64,000 bases of DNA, from NCBI RefSeq assembly GCF_000428525.1, contig NZ_AUAC01000003.1, positions 744,001 through 808,000 on the forward strand, written 5' to 3'. This document shows, piece after piece, positions 56,952 to 64,000 of this stretch; the first letter of the stretch is position 1; every line of letters begins with the position of its first letter. The position numbers were made by a program, and so were the translations under genes. The notes beneath the pieces were generated by a model. That model did not search any database, had not been told where the DNA came from, and saw only the letters and a list, made by a program, of their open reading frames with translations. This DNA comes from Hellea balneolensis DSM 19091. GTDB taxonomy: Bacteria > Pseudomonadota > Alphaproteobacteria > Caulobacterales > Maricaulaceae.

Positions 56952-58106
56952 ATGACGCCGTCCATCTATATCGTTGCCGTTGAAAACTCTGCCGATCATT
57001 TAGGAGCGGAGCTTGCTAATCATATCAGGGCCAAGGTTAAAGATGTTTCATTTATAGGGATAGGCGGCCCGGCCATGGCCGAGACAGGTATCATCAGCGA
57101 AATTGATATTTCAGGGCTCGCCATTCTCGGCTTTGTAGAAGGCCTCAAGTCTTACCCAATGATATTGGAGCGGGTTAACGCCACCGTTGAAAGCATAGTG
57201 TCCTCGGGCGCTGATGCTGTGATACTCATAGATAGTTGGGGATTTATGATACGGGTCGCTAAGGGCCTTAAAAAAGCGGGGTATGATGGGAAAATTATCA
57301 AATATCTAGCCCCACAAGTTTGGGCCATGCGCGAGGGGCGATCAAAAATACTAGCGAAATATGTTGATCACCTTTTGACCATACATAGCTTTGACGCGCC
57401 TTACTTTGAAAAGCATGGTTTGCCCGTAAGTTACATTGGTAATCCCATGTTTGATACAGATTACAGGCAAGGGGATGGGCGTAAATTGCGGCGTGAGCTG
57501 GGAATAGACTCTCAGGATGAAGTCGTATCTATATTCTTTGGTAGCCGCTTGTCCGAAATACAGCAACTCGCCAAGCCATTTGCCGATGCTGTGGCTCTTT
57601 TAAAGTCGGAACGAGCCCGCCTTAAATTCATCAGCCCTGTTTCCGAGTCCATTGCAACCGATGTCAATGCGGCGGCAGGGCAGGATTTAAGACTGCAAGA
57701 TGTCATCTTATTGCCCGAAGCCAGAAAGTTTGATGTTTTCGCAGCTAGTGATGTAGCGCTGGCCTGTTCAGGAACAATCACAACGCAGCTTGCTTGTGCA
57801 GGCGTACCAAGTGTGGTGGCTTACCGTCTAAACGGTTTGACTTATGCTGTAGCCAAAAAACTTTATAAGCCTGATTATATCTCAATCGTAAATATAGCGG
57901 CTGATCAGGAACTTATGCCTGAATTCATTCAAGGTGACGTTACAGGAGAAAACTTGGCGGAGGCTATCGTCTTATATTTGGAAAATAAGACAAAACGGGA
58001 AGAGGCTTCAAATGCTCTCATAGCGCAAACGGATAGGATGAAAGGAAAAGGCGGCTCCGCGAGTGAGCGGGCCGCCTTGACGGTTTTAGAGATTATTGGC
58101 GCATAG
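56952..58106 (+). CDS. lpxB: Lipid-A-disaccharide synthase
   Basis: A 384-residue GT19 glycosyltransferase that condenses lipid X with UDP-diacylglucosamine. Family features are the N-terminal VENSADHLGAELANHI, GIGGPAMAE, KYLAPQVWAMREGR, and CSGTITTQLACAGVPSVVAYR. Its last 60 bases contain a hairpin that looks like the terminator of the convergent gltA gene. Only 2 bases separate the two stop codons. Confidence 0.96.
   Translation: MTPSIYIVAVENSADHLGAELANHIRAKVKDVSFIGIGGPAMAETGIISEIDISGLAILGFVEGLKSYPMILERVNATVESIVSSGADAVILIDSWGFMIRVAKGLKKAGYDGKIIKYLAPQVWAMREGRSKILAKYVDHLLTIHSFDAPYFEKHGLPVSYIGNPMFDTDYRQGDGRKLRRELGIDSQDEVVSIFFGSRLSEIQQLAKPFADAVALLKSERARLKFISPVSESIATDVNAAAGQDLRLQDVILLPEARKFDVFAASDVALACSGTITTQLACAGVPSVVAYRLNGLTYAVAKKLYKPDYISIVNIAADQELMPEFIQGDVTGENLAEAIVLYLENKTKREEASNALIAQTDRMKGKGGSASERAALTVLEIIGA
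58044..58078 (-). terminator. gltA terminator embedded in the lpxB coding end
   Basis: On the minus strand AAGGCGGC pairs with GCCGCCTT, with an inner CCGC/GCGG stem and one bulge, followed by TTTTCCTTT. It lies about 31 bases after the gltA stop and inside lpxB. It has the form of a Rho-independent terminator. Confidence 0.6.
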
Positions 58107-58108
58107 TC

Positions 58109-59410
58109 CTATCGTTTCGATAGATCCATATAATCGCGCGCTACAGCACCCGAGTAAAGCTGACGGGGACGCCCAATGCGTTGACTCGGATCTTCGAGCA
58201 TTTCATTCCACTGTGAAATCCAACCAACAGTTCTTGCAAGTGCGAACAGCACCGTGAACATTGATGTGGGGAAGCCAAGGGCTGAGAGAACGATACCGGA
58301 GTAGAAGTCCACATTCGGATAAAGTTTCTTGCTGATGAAATACTCATCTTCGAGCGCGATCTTTTCTAGCTCTTTAGCGACCTCAAGAATTGGATTATCT
58401 AAATCAAGCTCTTCAAGAACATTATGCGCAACTTTTTGTAAAACGCGTGAGCGCGGGTCAAAGTTTTTATATACGCGGTGACCAAAGCCCATAAGGCGGA
58501 AAGGATCCTGCTTATCTTTTGCGCGGGCAATATATTCAGGAATGCGGTCAACTGTTCCAATCTCGCGCAACATGTTCAGGCAAGCTTCGTTCGCTCCGCC
58601 ATGGCTCGGGCCCCAGAGGCAGGCAATACCTGCCGCAATACAAGCATAAGGGTTTGCACCTGATGAACCTGCGAGTCGTACGGTTGACGTTGAGGCGTTT
58701 TGTTCATGATCGGCATGAAGGATAAAAATCTTATCCATCGCATCCACAATTGTTTTACTGACCTTGTATTTTTCAGCTGGAACAGAGAAGCACATATGCA
58801 GGAAATTTTCCGCATAAGAGAGTTCATTGTTAGGATAGACGTGAGGCTGACCGATAGAGTATTTGTAGCAACGCGCCGCAATCGTCGGCATTTTCGCGAT
58901 GAGGCGATGCATGGCCATATCACGGGCTTCATTGACTGTTGTATGGGTGTCATCGTGATAAAACCCTGAAAGAGCCCCTACTGTCCCGCACATCATCGCC
59001 ATGGGGTGACTATCGCGGCGGAAGCCGTGGAAGAACTGCTCAACCTGATCGTGGAGCATCGTATGCTCTGTGATGGTGCGCGTAAACTTTGTGTTCTGAG
59101 CTGCATTTGGTAATTCGCCATGTATCATGAGATAGGCAACTTCGAGGAATGTCGATTTGTCGGCAAGCTGCTCAATAGGATAGCCGCGGTGAAGAAGCTG
59201 CCCTTTTTGGCCATCAATAAACGTAATTTGAGATTCCGTCGAACAGGTCGATGTATAGCCAGGGTCAAATGTGAAATGACCTGAATGCTTGTGTAAAGCA
59301 CGTACATCAATGCCAGGTGCGCCCATGGAGCCCTTCATGATGGGAAGGTCGTAGCTTTGATCACCAATGGTGACTTTGGCGGTTCCTGTTTGCGTGATCT
59401 TATTTTCCAT
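58109..59410 (-). CDS. gltA: Citrate synthase
   Basis: A 433-residue hexameric-type (NADH-sensitive class) citrate synthase. Active-site motifs are [27 protein letters not shown] and the region around [15 protein letters not shown]. It condenses oxaloacetate and acetyl-CoA. It starts immediately after gltX, with no gap. It ends 2 bases from the convergent lpxB. Confidence 0.97.
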   Translation of the reverse strand: MENKITQTGTAKVTIGDQSYDLPIMKGSMGAPGIDVRALHKHSGHFTFDPGYTSTCSTESQITFIDGQKGQLLHRGYPIEQLADKSTFLEVAYLMIHGELPNAAQNTKFTRTITEHTMLHDQVEQFFHGFRRDSHPMAMMCGTVGALSGFYHDDTHTTVNEARDMAMHRLIAKMPTIAARCYKYSIGQPHVYPNNELSYAENFLHMCFSVPAEKYKVSKTIVDAMDKIFILHADHEQNASTSTVRLAGSSGANPYACIAAGIACLWGPSHGGANEACLNMLREIGTVDRIPEYIARAKDKQDPFRLMGFGHRVYKNFDPRSRVLQKVAHNVLEELDLDNPILEVAKELEKIALEDEYFISKKLYPNVDFYSGIVLSALGFPTSMFTVLFALARTVGWISQWNEMLEDPSQRIGRPRQLYSGAVARDYMDLSKR

Positions 59411-60832
59411 TTAATCCTCTTTCGTTTCTTGGTCGTTTTCAATGACATCGCTTAGCCGTCCGAGCACCTCGTCCTTGCCCAAGAGAGCGAGAACCCAGGA
59501 TAAATCCGGGGAGGGTGCGCCGCCGGTGAGCGCCGCGCGAACGGGCTGACCGATTTTGCCAAAGCCAATGTCGTGTTCCGACACATATGCTTGTAAGAGC
59601 TCTTGAATAGTATCATGGCTCCATTGAGGCCCTTCTAAGGATTTTAGCCGTAAAGTCAAAGCCGATAGATGCGATATTGCGCCGTCCCGTCTCAGAGGTT
59701 TTGCAGCTTTACTGCTTATCTCCAAAGGCCGTTTCAACATTAGATAACGAGCTTGTTCGGCTAACTCTTTTAAGGTTTTCGAGCGTGGTTTGAGCGTTTC
59801 CATCGCTGCCATAATCCTGGTGGAGAGATCATCTGGCAATGCGCCTTGATTGGTCTCTTCCAAAAATGGGATGGCTTGCTTTATTAGATTTTCATCGGGC
59901 TCATGCAGGATATGTTGGCCATTGATAAAATCCATTTTATCAAAATCTAGACGGGCGGGCGCCGCATTGATCCCGTCCAAAGTAAAGACTTTCGCTATAC
60001 CTTCATCCGTGAAAAACAGTTCTTCATCACCATAAGACCAGCCGAGTTTCAGAAGATAATTCCGCAACCCGCCTGGCAGATACCCCATATCACGGTAAGC
60101 CTCCGCCCCTAATGCGCCGTGGCGCTTGGAGAGTTTTTTACCATCAGGTCCGTGGATAAGCGGGACATGCGCCCATTCAGGCACCTCCCAGCCCAACGCT
60201 TGATATATTAAAGTCTGGCGCCCGGCATTGATGAGATGATCATCGCCGCGCACGACATGTGTGACGCCCATATTGTGATCATCCACTACAACGGCGAGCA
60301 TATAGGTCGGTGTGCCGTCTGCTCGAAGCAGCACCAAATCGTCAAAGTTTTTGTTATCCCAGACAATGCCGCCTTGAACATGATCCGTTATTTTGGTTTC
60401 GCCCTCTGGAACTCGAAAACGGACGGTATAGGGCTTATCCAGCTGTTCTGCTTGATCGCGGTAAGGACTTCTGAAGGCTGTGTCGCTCTCTTGCTCGCGT
60501 ATGGTCTCAAGTTCTTCAGGTGTTGCGTAACAGCGGTAAGCTGCGCCGGATTCCAGTAAAGCTTTGGCCGCCTCAACATGCGAGTCCGCGTTTTGGCTTT
60601 GATAGACAATTTCGCCGTCATGATGAAGGCCTAGCCAATTCATACCGTCAATGATGGCTTGTACAGCGGCCTCACTATTCCGTGCCTTATCAGTGTCTTC
60701 AATGCGCAAGAGAAACTCACCGCCCATATGCCGCGCAAAGTAATAATTAAAGAGCGCTGTTCTCGCACCGCCAATATGCAAAAACCCTGTGGGTGAGGGG
60801 GCAAATCGCGTGATTACTTTTGGTGTTGTCAT
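59411..60832 (-). CDS. gltX: Glutamyl-tRNA synthetase
   Basis: A 473-residue class Ib aminoacyl-tRNA synthetase. The HIGH-type motif is in FAPSPTGFLHIGGARTALFN and the KMSKS-type motif is KKLSKRHG. The C-terminal anticodon-binding helical domain is complete. Alphaproteobacteria often use GltX-type enzymes for both tRNA-Glu and tRNA-Gln with GatCAB correction. gltA follows with no gap. The 56-base divergent spacer to comEC must hold both promoters. Confidence 0.96.
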   Translation of the reverse strand: MTTPKVITRFAPSPTGFLHIGGARTALFNYYFARHMGGEFLLRIEDTDKARNSEAAVQAIIDGMNWLGLHHDGEIVYQSQNADSHVEAAKALLESGAAYRCYATPEELETIREQESDTAFRSPYRDQAEQLDKPYTVRFRVPEGETKITDHVQGGIVWDNKNFDDLVLLRADGTPTYMLAVVVDDHNMGVTHVVRGDDHLINAGRQTLIYQALGWEVPEWAHVPLIHGPDGKKLSKRHGALGAEAYRDMGYLPGGLRNYLLKLGWSYGDEELFFTDEGIAKVFTLDGINAAPARLDFDKMDFINGQHILHEPDENLIKQAIPFLEETNQGALPDDLSTRIMAAMETLKPRSKTLKELAEQARYLMLKRPLEISSKAAKPLRRDGAISHLSALTLRLKSLEGPQWSHDTIQELLQAYVSEHDIGFGKIGQPVRAALTGGAPSPDLSWVLALLGKDEVLGRLSDVIENDQETKED

Positions 60833-60888
60833 CTGTGTCCTGCAACTCTTAAGGTGTAGCCCATGTTTCGGGGCTCCTATCTCATAAT

Positions 60889-62973
60889 ATGACGCAAATT
60901 AACAGGATATTCGAACGACGAGTAGAGCCGATTTTGCAAGGCTGGTCGGCGCCTCATTATCAAAACTTTGATTGGAATGTGGCCGCATTTGCTTTGGGAA
61001 TTGCGGTGTATTTCGCGCTGCCTTTCGAGCCCTCAATCACAAGCCTTGGCGTGCTGATTGTGCTGATCGCGGCAGGAACAGCCGCATCTAGCCGGATCAT
61101 GCCACGGCTTTATCCACTATTTTTTGTGATCCTCATAATTTTGTTGGGCGCAGGACGTTCCGCTTGGCACAGCACTGCGTCTGAAACGCCAAGGCTCGCG
61201 AATTATGAGCGCATCTATGAGGTCACAGGATGGGTGGAGGCCATTGAGCGCTCACGCAATGGATATCGTTGGCGATTGCGGGTGAATGCGATTGAGGGGC
61301 TTAGGCCCGAAGACACGCCCAAGCGGGTAAGAATAAGAGCCAAGACGGAAGGTTTTGCTGCGGGCGATGCTGTAAGCGTTTTGACCGTCATGACCCCGCC
61401 GCCGGGTCCTGTTGTGCCCAAGGGATATGATCCGGCAAGGCGGGCTTTCTTTGAGCAAATGGGCGGTTACGGTTTTGCAATTCGCGCGCCTGAACCTGCC
61501 GTTCTCAGCGTATTATCACCTGAGGAAAAACTCAAACGCGCCGTTGTTCGCTTCAGGTATAGTCTCGCAGATCATATTCGCGAGGCCGCTCCGGTAAAAA
61601 CGGCGGGCCTGCAGGCGGCTTTATTGACGGGAGTGCGCGCCTATATTCCGCCCGAACAAACAGAAAATCTGCGCGTGGCGGGGTTGGCTCATGTGCTTGC
61701 GATTTCGGGTATGCATATGGGATTGTTGGCAGGGGGCAGTTTCTGGCTTGCAACGCTTATGCTCGCGTCAATTTCACCGCTTTCCCGCCGTTATGATGTG
61801 CGAAAACCTGCCGCTATAATTGGGGCGCTAGCGGCAACAGGCTATCTGATTCTCTCAGGCGCTTCCGTCGCGACGCAGCGGGCCTATATCATGGCGATTA
61901 TTGTCTTTCTGGCTGTCGTGCTGGATCGCCGCGCCTTCTCGATGCGCTCGGTCATGGTCGCCGCGCTTGCGACGCTGATGTTTCATCCTGAGGCGTTGAT
62001 TTCCGTCGGATTTCAGATGTCCTTCGCCGCCGTGGCAGCTTTGGTTGTGGTTTACAGAGAGTGGGATAAGCGGCGCATATACAAGCCACAGACGCATATA
62101 TGGGATAGGCTAAAAAGCAATTTTTCAACGATAACAGTCACCAGCTTTGTTGCGGGCACGGCGACATCGGGTTTTGCCGTGCTTCATTTTAACCGCATCG
62201 CGCGATATAGCCTGATTGGAAATATTCTTGCTATGCCGCTCTTTACATTTTTTGTGATGCCAGCCGCCCTTGCTACATTGATTGCACTGCCCTTCGGTCT
62301 TGAGCATTGGCCCCTTGTTGTGATGGGAAAAGGACTGTCGGGAATGCTCTATATTGCAGACTGGGTGGCCTCTTGGCCTGGCGCAATGTGGTATGTCCAA
62401 GCCGCGCCGCCATGGGTGATTGGGGTTTTTGGTTTTGGGTTTTTGCTTATCACCTTGGGAGAAAAACAAAGGCGCTATCTGGGCTTTGCTTTAGCTATCA
62501 TTTGTTTCGCCCTGTGGAGCCAAACATCGCGCCCCGACATGCGTATATCCGATAGCGGACAGGTCGCTTTTTGGGGTGAGGGCGGAGAGGTACTTTATGT
62601 TGGGCGCAAAGGGTCTGATCGTTATGGCCGTAGTCAATTTATGCAAATGAGCGGTGCTCCAAATGGAGAGATTGAGCGCTATCAAGACGCCTTGGCGGAT
62701 TGCGATAGGCTTGCATGTCGTTTCAAAGTAAAGGGTCAACAAATTTCCGTTGTGAATCATCCGTCCGAAATTGCAGAAGAATGCCGTCAATCTGATATTG
62801 TTGTGCTCACTCAACGCGATGCGGGTCCCGTCGTGAAACGGCAATGCAAAGCCCATTTATTTGATGCTAAACGCTTTGCAAAAGAAGGAGCGCAGGATGT
62901 CTACATCAAAAATGGAGAGGCGGTTTTTGTTCCGGCTAATAGTGAAGCAAGACGAAGACGGCCTTGGTCATAA
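60889..62973 (+). CDS. comEC: ComEC/Rec2 family DNA-uptake channel protein
   Basis: A 694-residue polytopic membrane protein. It has two N-terminal helices, an OB-like DUF4131 region (residues about 100-200), and the competence domain with about ten helices opening at GLAHVLAISGMHMGLLAGG. The C-terminal 150 residues are a remnant (DSGQVAFWGEGGEVLYVGR) without the HxHxDH of a metallo-beta-lactamase nuclease, the usual state in this class. It forms the channel that carries single-stranded DNA across the inner membrane. The stop abuts that of convergent lexA. Confidence 0.92.
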   Translation: MTQINRIFERRVEPILQGWSAPHYQNFDWNVAAFALGIAVYFALPFEPSITSLGVLIVLIAAGTAASSRIMPRLYPLFFVILIILLGAGRSAWHSTASETPRLANYERIYEVTGWVEAIERSRNGYRWRLRVNAIEGLRPEDTPKRVRIRAKTEGFAAGDAVSVLTVMTPPPGPVVPKGYDPARRAFFEQMGGYGFAIRAPEPAVLSVLSPEEKLKRAVVRFRYSLADHIREAAPVKTAGLQAALLTGVRAYIPPEQTENLRVAGLAHVLAISGMHMGLLAGGSFWLATLMLASISPLSRRYDVRKPAAIIGALAATGYLILSGASVATQRAYIMAIIVFLAVVLDRRAFSMRSVMVAALATLMFHPEALISVGFQMSFAAVAALVVVYREWDKRRIYKPQTHIWDRLKSNFSTITVTSFVAGTATSGFAVLHFNRIARYSLIGNILAMPLFTFFVMPAALATLIALPFGLEHWPLVVMGKGLSGMLYIADWVASWPGAMWYVQAAPPWVIGVFGFGFLLITLGEKQRRYLGFALAIICFALWSQTSRPDMRISDSGQVAFWGEGGEVLYVGRKGSDRYGRSQFMQMSGAPNGEIERYQDALADCDRLACRFKVKGQQISVVNHPSEIAEECRQSDIVVLTQRDAGPVVKRQCKAHLFDAKRFAKEGAQDVYIKNGEAVFVPANSEARRRRPWS

Positions 62974-63606
62974 TTAGTGATATTTTCGCACTAACCCAAC
63001 TAAAATGCCTTGGACTTCGACGCGGTCGGGGCCGAATGTCTTTGTCTCAAAATCTTTATTTTCTGGAATAAGTTCAATGGTTTGTCCGGATTTGTAAATG
63101 CGCTTTAGCGTGGCTTCTTCTTGATCGACAAGGGCGACAACGATTTGGTTATTGCGCGCCGTATTGGCCTTTTTTACGATAACGATATCACCATCTAAAA
63201 TACCAGCTTCAATCATGGATTCGCCTTCAATTTCGAGAGCAAAGTGATCTGGACCCATCATATTGGGCGGAACAGAAATCATGTTATAGCTGTCTTCAAT
63301 CGCGGCAATCGGATTACCTGCCGCAATCTTACCGACAAAGGGCACTTCATAAGCGTCATTCGCCGCAACGGGAGCAGGGGCGGATGTGTAATCCTCAGGG
63401 AGTTTCAACACTTCCAGTGCGCGGGCTTTATTCGGGAGGCGGCGGATAAAGCCGCGTTCTTCGAGCGCCGTAATCAAGCGGTGAATACCCGACTTACTGG
63501 CAAGACCCAGAGCATCCTTCATTTCATCATAAGAGGGCGGAACCCCAACAGCTTTGATTTTACGATCAATCAGTAAAAGAAGGTCTTTTTGTTTTTGGGT
63601 TAACAT
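62974..63606 (-). CDS. lexA: SOS response transcriptional repressor LexA
   Basis: A 210-residue LexA. The N-terminal winged helix ([20 protein letters not shown] through [15 protein letters not shown]) binds GTTC-N7-GTTC. The autocleavage bond is Ala96-Gly97 in KIAAGNP, with catalytic Ser130 in EGESMIEAG and Lys168 in ATLKRI. RecA filaments trigger self-cleavage after DNA damage. ATG 63606 is chosen over an upstream TTG, which would lengthen the N-terminus unnaturally. A LexA box lies 37-51 bases upstream, so it is autoregulated. The position next to comEC is as I recall in Caulobacter. Confidence 0.97.
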   Translation of the reverse strand: MLTQKQKDLLLLIDRKIKAVGVPPSYDEMKDALGLASKSGIHRLITALEERGFIRRLPNKARALEVLKLPEDYTSAPAPVAANDAYEVPFVGKIAAGNPIAAIEDSYNMISVPPNMMGPDHFALEIEGESMIEAGILDGDIVIVKKANTARNNQIVVALVDQEEATLKRIYKSGQTIELIPENKDFETKTFGPDRVEVQGILVGLVRKYH

Positions 63607-63641
63607 CAGATAGACTCCGAACAAAGTGGCAACATTAATTT

Positions 63642-63671
63642 TGTTCTATAGATGTTCTTTGTGTTGTCAAG
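63642..63671 (-). promoter_or_regulatory. lexA promoter
   Basis: On the minus strand TTGACAA is followed after 13 bases by TATAGAAC, matching the Caulobacter housekeeping consensus. The -10 overlaps the LexA box. The arrangement is nearly identical to the promoter at 39142. Confidence 0.7.
63643..63657 (+). promoter_or_regulatory. LexA box controlling lexA (and possibly the divergent gene)
   Basis: GTTC-N7-GTTC, an exact alphaproteobacterial LexA operator, 37 bases upstream of lexA. It ends 6 bases before the -35 of a promoter facing the gene at 63725, so that gene may also be SOS-controlled. Confidence 0.9.
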
Positions 63672-63692
63672 TGGTAGAAATCTAAATATAAA
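63664..63692 (+). promoter_or_regulatory. Probable promoter of the gene at 63725
   Basis: TTGTCA, 17 bases, TATAAA: good vegetative hexamers at ideal spacing, ending 32 bases before the ATG and immediately next to the LexA box. Confidence 0.6.
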
Positions 63693-63724
63693 CAAGTATG
63701 ACATCTATAAAAGGAAAGGCTTAC

Positions 63725-64000
63725 ATGTGGTTACCGATGCCAAATATTGTTTCGGTGAAGTGCCCGCATTGTAGCTGTCATTCTGAGTTTTCTTTCTCAA
63801 AAAGTATAATTCCTAAGAAAATTGATAGACCTTATTTTGACAAGTCTAAGTCGTTTAAGACTCAAAAGGTGCTCAGTGACTCTGGCTGGCAATATTTAGC
63901 CTGGTACGATCCAGGATTAGGCAAACGAAATATCGATGTAATTCATGATTTACCTGTAGGTGTGAAAGCAGAAGATTTTAAGCCAAATAACTTTTATGTC
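63725..64000 (+). CDS. Unknown protein with a CPHC zinc-ribbon start (partial)
   Basis: The frame is open from ATG 63725 to the right edge, giving 92 residues. AAAGGAAAGG precedes the start. Near the N-terminus is VKCPHCSCHSEFSF, a cysteine/histidine cluster that may hold zinc. The rest visible is polar with several aromatic residues (GWQYLAWYDPGLG). The AT content is higher than in comEC/lexA, suggesting accessory origin. No family is recognised. It is divergent from lexA and shares its operator region, so SOS control is possible. Confidence 0.6.
   Translation, partial: MWLPMPNIVSVKCPHCSCHSEFSFSKSIIPKKIDRPYFDKSKSFKTQKVLSDSGWQYLAWYDPGLGKRNIDVIHDLPVGVKAEDFKPNNFYV

Noticed and set aside
1-64000. 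CRISPR arrays, tRNA or rRNA genes, insertion sequences with transposase genes, and prophage
   Set aside because: No regularly spaced repeats, cloverleaf-like sequences, rRNA segments, transposase or phage genes were seen on either strand.

Overview
The window is a gene-dense stretch of an alphaproteobacterial chromosome with moderate GC. Gene content and order point to a Caulobacter/Hyphomonas/Maricaulis-type organism, probably a marine, lower-GC member. The evidence is a complete 14-gene nuo operon followed by birA-coaX-rnj-mce-DUF1467-proS-lolC-lolD, a dnaE/rpsB-tsf-pyrH-frr-uppS-cdsA-dxr-rseP-bamA-skp-lpxD-fabZ-lpxA-lpxI-lpxB run, convergent gltA/gltX, and comEC next to lexA. LexA boxes have the alphaproteobacterial form GTTC-N7-GTTC, and two promoters match the Caulobacter housekeeping consensus. 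The species cannot be fixed from the sequence alone.

Layout. 1-1.9 kb: end of a bacterial ceramide (sphingolipid) operon, with a cerR-like reductase, a dedicated acyl carrier protein and serine palmitoyltransferase. 1.9-3.1 kb: a two-gene minus-strand unit of an RlaP-type nucleotidyltransferase and a stand-alone Pnkp-type 3'-phosphatase, which looks like an RNA-end repair pair. 3.2-4.5 kb: rpsF-rpsR-rplI. 4.7-5.9 kb: a class I HMG-CoA reductase. 6-8.5 kb: a lipoprotein, a PhyH dioxygenase and a membrane-anchored protein of unknown function. 8.5-13.4 kb: clpA, clpS and a class A penicillin-binding protein. 14.1-29.8 kb: nuoA-N, interrupted by a secreted protein gene (C/D), a palindromic repeat (D/E) and a coiled-coil gene (F/G). 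29.8-37.2 kb: conserved housekeeping genes. 37.3-39.1 kb: an ankyrin protein and an amino-acid permease. 39.1-42.8 kb: a SidA-like SOS-controlled microprotein followed by dnaE. 43-58 kb: translation, isoprenoid, phospholipid, outer-membrane assembly and lipid A genes. 58-64 kb: gltA, gltX, comEC, lexA and the start of an unknown gene.

How it fits together. Much of the window builds the envelope: sphingolipid, peptidoglycan, undecaprenyl phosphate, CDP-diacylglycerol, lipid A, lipoprotein sorting and outer-membrane proteins. Complex I and its neighbours supply respiration and central metabolism. An SOS circuit is visible at two sites, lexA itself and the microprotein before dnaE. They share the same promoter and box geometry.

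Most notable points: (i) the RlaP plus Pnkp-phosphatase pair; (ii) the LexA-controlled 30-residue membrane protein upstream of dnaE; (iii) ribosomal protein S2 fused to a DUF2853-like domain; (iv) HMG-CoA reductase and DXR in one chromosome; (v) three additions inside the nuo operon, one a repeat element that preserves ATGA stop/start coupling on both sides. All family assignments are from reading motifs; no database search was possible.
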